Of a stretch of 10,672 bases of DNA, positions 1 through 6,638 are shown in pieces. This stretch comes from Pleurocapsa sp. MO_226.B13 (GTDB lineage Bacteria > Cyanobacteriota > Cyanobacteriia > Cyanobacteriales > Xenococcaceae): the NCBI GenBank assembly GCA_030064795.1, contig JASJEI010000078.1:1-10672 (forward strand), given 5' to 3'. Each line of letters opens with the position of its first letter. Position 1 is the stretch's first letter. Below the pieces are notes generated by a model, which had not been told where the DNA came from, ran no database searches, and saw only the letters and a program-made list of their open reading frames with translations. The position numbers and the translations under genes were made by a program.

Positions 1-2305
1 CGTTAGCAGCATCAGAATCGTAAACTACAATATACGTCTCTTCTGGATTAGAGCTAAAATTTCCATGAGTTGCTAAGTGAACTACAGAAAAGTCACCCGT
101 GTCGAGATTTTGTTGGATATTGGGTTGAGTGAATTCTGAATTGAGCAGAATAGAACTAGAGATCCTGTTTTGAATATTGGCTAATTCTTCTGTTATATTA
201 AGCCCTATAAATGATTTATTTTCCACTTGAAGTTCTTCACTAATTCCTGCACCCAAAACTTTGAATTCAGTCGCTGTAGTTTCTAGATCGAAAGTTTGAA
301 AACTAGGAAGCAAGGCTAAAGCATACTGTTTTTGAACTAAGTATTCTTTTCGTTTTGAGTCGTAGAGAACCCCCATGGGAATATTGCGTAATTCTCCATC
401 TAAAACAAATACTAGAGTAGATAGGCGATCGCTTGTTTCTAAGTCTCTTTCCCAAGGCGCAATTAACCAATTGTAGACGATTTGGGATTGAGCGATCGCT
501 CTAGTAGCATAACCTCTAATAATTGCTGTTTTTAGTTCCCTCAGAGTTTCCTCAACTTTAGCTTTCTGGACTAAGTTAGCCTGGTGTTTTAGAGGTTGTC
601 CTGGTAGCTTGAAAATTACTTCTAGACGATCTTCAAGAATAATCGGATAAATAAAGCCAGTATCAGAATCGAGCTTGTCAATATTTTTAGTATTTTGCTC
701 AAACTGTAAGATAGAAGAAAGATCGCAGTTGAGAAAATTTTCCACCTCCGCTAATTGCAGAGTATCGATACTTTGAATTGCTTGTTCTAGATGTTCTTGA
801 CTGACTCCTCCCACTCGATCCCGTTGTAAGAGCAAATTTACAAATTCTCGATAAAGAGGTTCGGTATTATCCCGAAAAGAAAACTGTACCTCTGAATTGA
901 CTATTAATAAATCGCTACGAACTGATTTAAGGTTTTGTAGAGCAGAATTATAAGTAGCGATCGCTTCTTTGATATTTCCTTGCTGTTTTAAAATACGTCC
1001 TAATTGCCATTCCCAACGATAGCGAATTTCAGGTGCTTGGATTCCTTCAAGAGTTAGTAGAGCTTGCTGGGTATAATTTTGTGCTAGCTGCCATTTTTGT
1101 TGCGACTCGTATAATTTACCTAGTTCTCCAATTCCATAAGATTTGGTCTTAGAGTCTGGAGCTTGTTGAATTATCATCTCGATCGCTTTGGCAATTTGCT
1201 CCCAATCAGGAGTAACTATGTCAGGCTTTTGTCGAGCGAGAAGTTGTTTGAGTTGATCTCGACGCACTTTACTTACACAGGCGAGATTATTATTGTCTAC
1301 GATCTCTTTTAAACAACTAAGACTGCGAGCAAAATTGAGTCGGGCATAAATCCCCGCTCTACTAACAGGTAAACGATCGAGAGACTGGTTAATTTGCGGA
1401 ATCAAAGTAGCAATATCCGACCATTTCCCCATAGCGATCGCTAAACTAAGTTGATTGAGTCCAGCTTTAAGCTTATTTCCCGAATTAAAAGCTTGTTGAT
1501 AATGGGCGATCGCCGAGCGAGCATATTTATCTGCCAATTGTGGTCGATCGGTTGCTAAATAACTATTGCTTAAGGCTCGTTCTGTATTACCTAATTCCAG
1601 TAGAGTATCAGGGGATTCTGCGATGTTTAAACTCTCCTGTAATACTTGCTCCGATTTTTCAAGATTGCCAACATGGCGAAGGACATTCCCCAAATATTGT
1701 AATCCTGTAATTTTTAGCTTGGAGTTAGAGGTTTGTTTTAATTCCCGATCTATTTGTTTCAGTGTTTCTTGTGCCTTACTACTCAATCCTGCTGCTTGTA
1801 GAGCTTTGGTTTGATTGAGTTTACATTTAATTACGCTGGCAGTATCCCCTGCCTCTAAATAATTTTTTGCTGCTAAGTCCCAAGTTGCGATCGCTTGGGA
1901 AAAATTGCCTTTTAACCAATGGAGATAACCTTGACTGTTTAAGGCTTTAGCTAAAATTTCTGTGTAAGTCTGAGTTTTAAGCTCAAAATTATTGAGTATT
2001 TCCAGGCTCTTATTAATTGAAGTTTCCGCTTCTTGCCATCGTCCTAAATTTTGATACGCAAGGGAAAGATTGCTCAGAATTAAGGATTTGCCCAATCTAT
2101 CTTTTTCTTGAGTTAAAGCAGTATTCCAAACTTGTAACGCTCGCTCGAACTGTTCTGCCTGATATAACTCGATGCCTTGTTGAATTAAATTGATGCCTTG
2201 GGGAGATTGGGCGACTAATTTAACTGGCAGGAGATTAATTGAAATAGCTATGGTAAAGCTACAGGCTAACAAGAAAATAGCAATTAATTTGAAAATTCTC
2301 TTCAT
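1..2305 (-). CDS. Exported TPR-CHAT domain protein, 5' part (C-terminus beyond left edge)
   Basis: An uninterrupted frame of 768 codons runs from ATG (complement of 2303-2305) to the left edge without a stop. Residues 1-32 are a Sec-type signal (MKRIFKLIAIFLLACSFTIA, likely cut after LVA32). LLAC at 12-15 is a weak lipobox alternative. Residues ~35-470 are helical TPR-like repeats, for example NLSLAYQNLGRWQEAETSIN and YIESQ-type helices near 400-450. From ~540 the CHAT domain begins: LVFVLDGELRNIPMGVLYD around residue 644, then YALALLPSFQTF, then VVHLATHG with the presumed catalytic His747. The partner Cys, usually about 40-60 residues later, lies outside the window. CHAT domains are caspase-like cysteine peptidases (the HetF group in cyanobacteria), and TPRs usually bind partners. 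The export signal suggests action in the periplasm or at the surface; substrate unknown. No clear Shine-Dalgarno is seen. It is transcribed away from the rest of the locus. Confidence 0.9.
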   Translation of the reverse strand, partial: MKRIFKLIAIFLLACSFTIAISINLLPVKLVAQSPQGINLIQQGIELYQAEQFERALQVWNTALTQEKDRLGKSLILSNLSLAYQNLGRWQEAETSINKSLEILNNFELKTQTYTEILAKALNSQGYLHWLKGNFSQAIATWDLAAKNYLEAGDTASVIKCKLNQTKALQAAGLSSKAQETLKQIDRELKQTSNSKLKITGLQYLGNVLRHVGNLEKSEQVLQESLNIAESPDTLLELGNTERALSNSYLATDRPQLADKYARSAIAHYQQAFNSGNKLKAGLNQLSLAIAMGKWSDIATLIPQINQSLDRLPVSRAGIYARLNFARSLSCLKEIVDNNNLACVSKVRRDQLKQLLARQKPDIVTPDWEQIAKAIEMIIQQAPDSKTKSYGIGELGKLYESQQKWQLAQNYTQQALLTLEGIQAPEIRYRWEWQLGRILKQQGNIKEAIATYNSALQNLKSVRSDLLIVNSEVQFSFRDNTEPLYREFVNLLLQRDRVGGVSQEHLEQAIQSIDTLQLAEVENFLNCDLSSILQFEQNTKNIDKLDSDTGFIYPIILEDRLEVIFKLPGQPLKHQANLVQKAKVEETLRELKTAIIRGYATRAIAQSQIVYNWLIAPWERDLETSDRLSTLVFVLDGELRNIPMGVLYDSKRKEYLVQKQYALALLPSFQTFDLETTATEFKVLGAGISEELQVENKSFIGLNITEELANIQNRISSSILLNSEFTQPNIQQNLDTGDFSVVHLATHGNFSSNPEETYIVVYDSDAAN

Positions 2306-2510
2306 TAGACTTGAGTAAGGCAAAAGCTATAAACTTTGGACAGTTTCGCGTTTGTTAGATATCAAGCAAAAAAAACTTAAAATATCGTTTCCAGGACAAT
2401 ATTATCTCTGCCAACTTTGGCGACGAAATTATTCTTAGTCCTTCTGGACAGACAAAAATAGATAATTTGAATAGTTACTTAAGCTTAGTTAGGAATGACT
2501 TTGTTTTATT
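2306..2510. other. Intergenic region upstream of the CHAT gene, with an unassigned open stretch
   Basis: This is the 5' flank of the CHAT gene, and I see no convincing promoter hexamer pair or Shine-Dalgarno for it. On the plus strand a stop-to-stop frame (2359-2514) lacks ATG but reads as protein-like sequence, including ISANFGDEIILSPSGQTK. I do not recognise the family. It could be a decayed gene fragment or chance; it is in a different frame from the vapC remnant that follows. Confidence 0.4.
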
Positions 2511-2752
2511 CTAAGTTTATTACTTTTGTTTTTTTCCTCGCTAATTGCGATTGTTCTCAAAAAATTGTCTACAATCTCAATCGTATCGATCGATTTATCG
2601 ACTTAATTCCCACTGTAGTTGAATTTGATGGTCAAGCAGCAATTGAATTTGGCAAGATTCAGGGAGAATTAAGAAAGTTGGGAAAGCCAACAGGAGAAAT
2701 AGATGCTCTAATAGCTGCGATCGCAAGAGCCAGGGGAGATATTTTCGTTTAA
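2495..2752 (+). pseudogene. vapC: Decayed vapC-type PIN-domain toxin fragment
   Basis: The 85-codon frame resembles the C-terminal half of VapC-like PIN ribonucleases from about residue 21 onward. CSQKIVYNLNRIDRFIDLIP is followed by a hydrophobic beta-strand and FDGQAAIEFGKI, then LGKPTGEIDALIAAIARARG. In VapC proteins the Asp of the GEIDALIAAIA motif is one of the conserved acidic metal-binding residues. The N-terminal half, with the first catalytic Asp (LLDTN-type motif), is missing: the first 20 codons do not look like PIN sequence. The C-terminus stops at GDIFV, where intact relatives continue with a TRN/TNN strand and last conserved acidic residue. The stop abuts a palindromic element (2753-2808) that probably truncated it. 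No VapB antitoxin gene is visible. A functional product is very unlikely. Confidence 0.75.
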
Positions 2753-2817
2753 GGTGGGCAAACTAACTTTCCACTCAGCAAGACATTTGAAAACTAATTT
2801 TGCCCACCCTACTTTTT
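2751..2817 (+). repeat. Small palindromic repeat element, possible terminator
   Basis: GGTGGGCAAA (2753-2762) is perfectly complementary to TTTGCCCACC (2799-2808), and pairing continues imperfectly for about eight more bases around a ~20-nt loop. GGTGGGCA...TGCCCACC palindromes are a common dispersed small repeat in cyanobacterial genomes. A T-run (2813-2817) follows the right arm on the plus strand, so the transcript could form an intrinsic-terminator-like hairpin between the vapC remnant and the convergent DUF928 gene. The left arm starts directly at the stop of the vapC fragment, which suggests insertion or rearrangement there. Confidence 0.6.
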
Positions 2818-2823
2818 TGGGTA

Positions 2824-3570
2824 CTATTCAAGAGGTTGTAATGTCGAATTTACTAAAGGTTCTGCCATAACCCACTTTAGTTTCAAGGACTCCAATGTAT
2901 CTGCCCAGGCTTTAGTTGTTTCACTATCTTCTGGATAAGCAAAATGTAATTCTGCAAGAGAAGCGATCGCATCATACCAAATACCTTGATTTTGATAGAC
3001 TAAATATTCTGGAGATTGTCTAGATTGCAACTCATTGGCAACTTGAGTATCAAGGGTAATACGTCGAATCCATCCCTGTAAAACCAAGTCAGGAACGATC
3101 GTGCGATCTGGTTCGCAATCAAGATTGAAACGCCAACTATAGGTTTGATTAACTGCTAGAGAATTACCTGCTTCTGGGGGAAGTGGAATTTTAATAATTC
3201 CAGGCTGTTTATTTAGCTTAATTGAAGTGTGATAAATGGTTTTTGTTTGAGTTTCATTAAGGAGTACAAACTCCATCAAACTAATCTCTTGAGCAGTATA
3301 TGGAATATAAAATAACCAAGTCGGATATTCGGCAACTGTAAAATCTTGTCCTTGGTTAGCAACTAGAGCCGTTAAAGGCTTAGGAGTTTTTGGGCAACTT
3401 GCTTCAGGGCGAGTTGTACCTGGTGTAGTATTGCCTGAAGGAGTCCCAGTATCCGGTGGCTTTGGTCTTTTGGCAATAGCAAAGGAAGGAGTTAAAGCGA
3501 TCGCAGCTGCCAAAATTAAGACAAAAGTAAAAACGAACTGAATTAAAGACTTACAAGCATTATTACTCAT
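2824..3570 (-). CDS. Exported DUF928 family protein
   Basis: The protein has 248 residues. A Sec signal occupies residues ~1-33 (hydrophobic core FVFTFVLILAAAIALTPSFA, cut near AIA33). A Gly/Thr/Pro-rich linker (~35-58) follows, then the features of DUF928: CPKTPKPLTALV (59-70), FTVAEYPTWLFYIPY (77-91), EFVLLNE (100-106), PGIIKIPLP (123-131), YSWRFNLDC (144-152) and a WIRR strand (167-170). The two exported cysteines C59 and C152 could form a disulfide. The C-terminal third is helical, with WYDAIASLAELHF. The family is common in cyanobacteria, often near CHAT, TPS and CHASE2 genes; its function is unknown. It lies convergent to the vapC remnant and divergent from the peptide-TpsA unit. The start ATG is chosen because the signal peptide begins there; no strong Shine-Dalgarno is visible. 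Confidence 0.88.
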   Translation of the reverse strand: MSNNACKSLIQFVFTFVLILAAAIALTPSFAIAKRPKPPDTGTPSGNTTPGTTRPEASCPKTPKPLTALVANQGQDFTVAEYPTWLFYIPYTAQEISLMEFVLLNETQTKTIYHTSIKLNKQPGIIKIPLPPEAGNSLAVNQTYSWRFNLDCEPDRTIVPDLVLQGWIRRITLDTQVANELQSRQSPEYLVYQNQGIWYDAIASLAELHFAYPEDSETTKAWADTLESLKLKWVMAEPLVNSTLQPLE

Positions 3571-3638
3571 TTTTTGTCAATCGATAGCATTTCGAGGCTA
3601 CTTTACAAAAATCAATAAATATATATAAGAAAGTCAAA

Positions 3639-3758
3639 TAAACCGCGTCTACTTTGAAACCCATAGTTTTTGATTTTCTCGTTTTTAGGTAAAAGGGAAA
3701 GGGGTAAAGGGAAAAGGAATTATTTGAAAACTCCAGTTTTCTATCTGGACGCGGTTTA
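3639..3758. mobile_element. 120-bp MITE-like element
   Basis: TAAACCGCGTC (3639-3649) and GACGCGGTTTA (3748-3758) are perfect 11-bp terminal inverted repeats, with weaker complementarity further in. Both ends carry TA, as expected for IS630/Tc1-mariner-type elements that duplicate a TA target; this assignment is inference. The interior has no open frame. It contains a purine-rich tract at about 3688-3719 with a near-tandem repeat (GGTAAAAGGGAAAG then GGTAAAGGGAAAAGG). The element sits between the divergent DUF928 and peptide genes and may affect expression of either. No related transposase is in the window. Confidence 0.6.
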
Positions 3759-3832
3759 GACTGATGGACAGTGAGTTTAGAAGAATTTAACTGCTCAAAA
3801 TTATTGTTTTTTCCTACATATTATGAGAAAAC

Positions 3833-3869
3833 TTGCATTATTAACGTAACTTAATACATATAGGATTAT
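3833..3869 (+). promoter_or_regulatory. Candidate promoter for the peptide-TpsA unit
   Basis: Two overlapping sigma70-like options lie just upstream of the peptide gene: TTGCAT (3833-3838) with TACATA (3855-3860), spacing 16; and TTAACG (3841-3846) with GATTAT (3864-3869), spacing 17. Neither is close to consensus in both boxes, so position rather than sequence is the main support. Nothing else is recognisable in 3759-3832 apart from AT-rich sequence. Confidence 0.3.
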
Positions 3870-3893
3870 AGGTAATCGTTGTTTTGAAAAAAC

Positions 3894-3899
3894 AAGGAG
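3894..3899 (+). promoter_or_regulatory. Shine-Dalgarno deciding the peptide start
   Basis: AAGGAG lies 5 nt before ATG 3905. It falls inside the longer frame that would begin at TTG 3884, which has no comparable ribosome-binding site, so the ATG is the better start and the leader peptide has 66 rather than 73 residues. Confidence 0.75.
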
Positions 3900-3904
3900 A
3901 AAAA

Positions 3905-4105
3905 ATGAAAGACAAAAATAAAAGTTTCAAAATAGAAAATCTAGATCCAAACTATTTTGTTACCGAACTTACTACCCAAGAACAAGAAAAAATTAGTGGA
4001 GGCTCATCAAATTCAGCAACAACTTATCTCACCATTGAAACAAAACCTCCAGAACCTCAATATTTTTTTGTACGTATTCCCCACCATAGCAAAAAAAATT
4101 ACTAG
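3905..4105 (+). CDS. Double-glycine leader peptide, bacteriocin- or signal-like
   Basis: The 66-residue product has an acidic leader ending in ELTTQEQEKISGG (residues 21-33), matching the bacteriocin-type double-glycine signal: hydrophobic residues spaced along a helix, acidic residues, I at -4 and GG at -2/-1. Such leaders are cut after GG by the C39 peptidase domain of ABC exporters during secretion. The predicted mature part (34-66) has 33 residues, starts SSNSATTYL, contains a KPPEPQYFFV segment, and ends basic and aromatic (HHSKKNY). It has no Cys, so lanthionine or disulfide chemistry is ruled out. The start is set by AAGGAG. TpsA begins 20 nt downstream on the same strand, implying co-transcription. 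No exporter, immunity or modification gene is nearby. I do not recognise the core family; it may be an antimicrobial, a pheromone or an exported accessory peptide. Confidence 0.75.
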   Translation: MKDKNKSFKIENLDPNYFVTELTTQEQEKISGGSSNSATTYLTIETKPPEPQYFFVRIPHHSKKNY

Positions 4106-4113
4106 ACAAACTC

Positions 4114-4120
4114 AGGAAAG
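4114..4120 (+). promoter_or_regulatory. Shine-Dalgarno supporting a TTG start for the TpsA gene
   Basis: AGGAAAG ends 5 nt before TTG 4126. The next in-frame ATG (4147) lies about 26 nt from it, too far for good use, and starting there would shorten the basic N-region of the signal peptide. TTG initiation is therefore preferred, and may hold down synthesis of the large exoprotein relative to the peptide. Confidence 0.55.
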
Positions 4121-4125
4121 TCAAT

Positions 4126-6633
4126 TTGAACTCTAGACAAAAAATAATGGTTCTATCATTTAAGTCTATTAATTTAACTTGTTTAGCTTTAAGTCTTGTC
4201 TATGCTTCTTGTGGAGATTATACTGTAGCCCAGATTGCCCCAGATGATTCATTGGGCAATGAAAGTTCAGTAGTAAATCCCAATGTAAGCATAGACGGCT
4301 TTCCTGCTGACCAGATTGAAGGTGGAGCAAAACGAGGAAGTAATTTATTTCACAGTTTTGAAGAATTTAATATTGGAAATGAACAGAGAGCCTTTTTCGC
4401 CAACCCTGCGGGAATTGAAAATATTTTTAGTCGAGTTACCGGCAGTAATCCCTCAAATATTCTCGGAACTCTAGGCGTTAACGGTGAAGCAAATCTATTT
4501 CTGCTCAATCCTAACGGCATCATTTTTGGCTCTAATGCCCAGTTAGACCTTAATGGCTCATTTTTCGGGAGTACAGCAAATAGCATCAAATTTGCTGATG
4601 ACACAGAATTTAGTGCTACTAATCCTGCCGATCCTAATTTACTGACAATTAATATTCCTATTGGCTTGCAATACGGACAAAATCCAGGAAGCATTCTTGT
4701 ACAGGGTCAGGGTAATGAACTAGTATTCAATCCAGAAACGGGTGAAGTACTTGAAATTAGTCGTACTGGCGGTTTAGAAGTTCAACCAGGTCAAACCCTA
4801 GCTCTTGCTGGTGGTGAAGTAAGATTAGACGGAGGAAGTTTAAGGGCAGAATCAGGTCAAGTTGAACTTTGGAGCATTGATGGAGAGGGATTACTGTCTC
4901 TTTCTCCAAGGGATCTATCCTGGTCATTAAGCGGTGAAGGCATAGATAATTTTCAAGATATCAGCCTTTCTCAAGCTGCTGCGATCGATACCAGTGGAAT
5001 GCAAGGTGGAAGTATCAAGATACAGGGAAAACAAGTAAATTTACAAGATGGTTCATTGATTTTGTCTATTACCCAAGGAGAAGGAAATGGAGAAACTGTC
5101 TCTATAGTGGCTTCTGAATCTATTGAAGCTGGTGGAATAGGCGAAAATAGCCAACCCAGTGGCTTGTTGACGGAAACATTGGGAAGTGGAACGGCTGGAA
5201 ATGTCAATATCAATACAAAAAGATTAATTCTTTTGGACGGGGCGCAGATCTCATCGAGTACCTTTAGCCAAGGTAATGGAGGACAAATTACTGTAAATGC
5301 TTGGGAATCGGTACAAATGGCTGGGGTCGATCCTAATGAAATGTTTTTTAGTGGATTATTTGCTGTCAGTTTTGGTAGTGGCAACAGCGGCACAATAAAG
5401 ATCGATACAGAAAAGCTAACTTTGGAAACAGGAGCGCAAGTCTCTGCTTTCACTGTTAATCAAGGTAGTGGAGGCAATGTAATCGTAAATGCTGCGCAAT
5501 CAGTGGAATTAAGAGGTACTCAAAATACAGCAAGCGGTTCATTTGAAAGCGGTTTATCTGCTTTTAGCTTTGGTAGAGGTAATGGTGGTAGAGTAGAAGT
5601 CAACACAAAAAAACTAAGTCTTTTAGAAGGTGCAAGAATAAGTTCTACCACTTTTGAACCAGGTACGGGTGATGGCGGTGATGTCTCAATAGTAGCTTCT
5701 GAGTCAGTAGAAGTGATCGGCATCGGCGATCTTAGCAACGTTTCTAGCGGTATATTTGCATCGAATCAGAATGAAAATGGAGATGGCAATGCGGGCAATC
5801 TGAGCATAGAAACCAGAGAGTTAACATTGCAAGATGGAGGAGAAGTCAGCGTGAAAAATCTGGGAGAAGGGGATGCAGGCTCTCTATCAGTAATAGCGGG
5901 CAATTTCTTTCTAGACAACCAAGCACGACTATTAGCTACAACTACATCGGGTCAAGGAGGAGATATTAACCTACAAATTAGCGACCTGATGCTATTACGC
6001 CGTAATAGTCAAATATCCACCACGGCAGGAAGTAATTCTGGGGCAGGTGACGGAGGCAACATTAATATCAATGCCGATTTGATAGTGGCTTTTCCTGATG
6101 AAAATAGCGATATTTCGGCTAATGCCTTTTTAGGTAATGGCGGACGAGTAGAAATTAATACTCAAGCACTCTTCGGTACTGAGTTTCGCCCAGAACCAAC
6201 TTCGGAAAGTGATATTACGGCTAGTTCAGAATTTGGTTTAGATGGCATAGTAGAGATTGATACGCCAGACGATAGCCTCTCTTTGAGTCTAACCGAACTA
6301 CCAACTGGTCTGGCAGTTCCGCCACCGCTACAGGGTTGTCAGGCAAATAGAAATCCAGGTAATAGCAGTTTTATTAACACTGGTCGAGGAGGTTTACCTC
6401 CTAATCCCTATGAACCTCTAGACAGCAATAATATGTTTGTTGATGTTCAATTGCCAAGCCAGTGGGCAGAAAATTCTGCTAGCAGTTCTTCTGCTTCGCC
6501 ACCAAAAACAGAGCCGATTTTGGAAGCAAATAACTGGGTTATTAATGAAAAAGGTCGTGTTGAACTAGTTGCCGATCGCTCTTCTACTATTTCCCTGTGT
6601 GGCGATCGCTCCGAACACATGGACAATAATTAA
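4126..6633 (+). CDS. Filamentous-haemagglutinin-type TPS exoprotein (TpsA)
   Basis: The protein has 835 residues. A Sec signal covers ~1-35 (cut near TVA35). The TPS (haemagglutination-activity) domain follows, ~36-180, with ANLFLLNPNGIIFGSNAQLD; the NPNGI box at 128-132 is diagnostic and is recognised by the outer-membrane TpsB transporter. The passenger is a predicted beta-helix rich in Gly, Ser and Asn, with four tandem 63-68-residue repeats from ~322 to 583, each starting GG/GE-x-(V/I)-x-V and holding a GAQISS-like segment. The tail has the usual cyanobacterial signature: PTGLAVPPPLQGC (726-738), TGRGGLPPNPYEPL (752-765), ANNWVINEKGRVEL (801-814) and a second Cys (825), so the gene looks full length. 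It probably acts as a secreted or surface adhesin-like protein; the ligand is unknown. TpsB is not in the window. It ends 5 nt from the convergent CHASE2 gene. Confidence 0.92.
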   Translation: MNSRQKIMVLSFKSINLTCLALSLVYASCGDYTVAQIAPDDSLGNESSVVNPNVSIDGFPADQIEGGAKRGSNLFHSFEEFNIGNEQRAFFANPAGIENIFSRVTGSNPSNILGTLGVNGEANLFLLNPNGIIFGSNAQLDLNGSFFGSTANSIKFADDTEFSATNPADPNLLTINIPIGLQYGQNPGSILVQGQGNELVFNPETGEVLEISRTGGLEVQPGQTLALAGGEVRLDGGSLRAESGQVELWSIDGEGLLSLSPRDLSWSLSGEGIDNFQDISLSQAAAIDTSGMQGGSIKIQGKQVNLQDGSLILSITQGEGNGETVSIVASESIEAGGIGENSQPSGLLTETLGSGTAGNVNINTKRLILLDGAQISSSTFSQGNGGQITVNAWESVQMAGVDPNEMFFSGLFAVSFGSGNSGTIKIDTEKLTLETGAQVSAFTVNQGSGGNVIVNAAQSVELRGTQNTASGSFESGLSAFSFGRGNGGRVEVNTKKLSLLEGARISSTTFEPGTGDGGDVSIVASESVEVIGIGDLSNVSSGIFASNQNENGDGNAGNLSIETRELTLQDGGEVSVKNLGEGDAGSLSVIAGNFFLDNQARLLATTTSGQGGDINLQISDLMLLRRNSQISTTAGSNSGAGDGGNININADLIVAFPDENSDISANAFLGNGGRVEINTQALFGTEFRPEPTSESDITASSEFGLDGIVEIDTPDDSLSLSLTELPTGLAVPPPLQGCQANRNPGNSSFINTGRGGLPPNPYEPLDSNNMFVDVQLPSQWAENSASSSSASPPKTEPILEANNWVINEKGRVELVADRSSTISLCGDRSEHMDNN
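5089..5874 (+). repeat. Four tandem ~64-68-codon repeats in the TpsA passenger
   Basis: Repeat starts fall at residues 322, 385, 449 and 517, with the next degenerate unit near 584, giving periods of 63, 64, 68 and 67. Shared pieces are (V/I)xVxASES(V/I)E or VNAxxSVxx, SGL near the middle, an FGSGN/FGRGN turn, a (T/N)TKxLxLL/LxG strand and GA(Q/R)(I/V)S. They are probably stacked coils of the beta-helix, diverged enough that DNA recombination between them would be limited. Confidence 0.65.
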
Positions 6634-6638
6634 CCAAT

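Noticed and set aside
1566..1814. Plus-strand frame of 82 codons inside the CHAT gene
   Set aside because: It lies opposite the TPR region of a continuous 768-codon frame and has no recognisable domain.
3688..3719. Purine-rich near-tandem repeat considered as CRISPR or iteron array
   Set aside because: Two short degenerate units without spacers, lying inside the MITE-like element; not an array.
3884..3904. TTG at 3884 as start of the small peptide
   Set aside because: It lacks a ribosome-binding site, and the strong AAGGAG lies inside this extension, 5 nt before ATG 3905.
4971..5738. Open frames on the minus strand inside the TpsA gene (4971-5453 and 5520-5738)
   Set aside because: They are antisense to the repetitive beta-helix, have Pro/Leu/Ser-biased composition mirroring Gly/Ser/Asn repeats, and show no domain or ribosome-binding signal.
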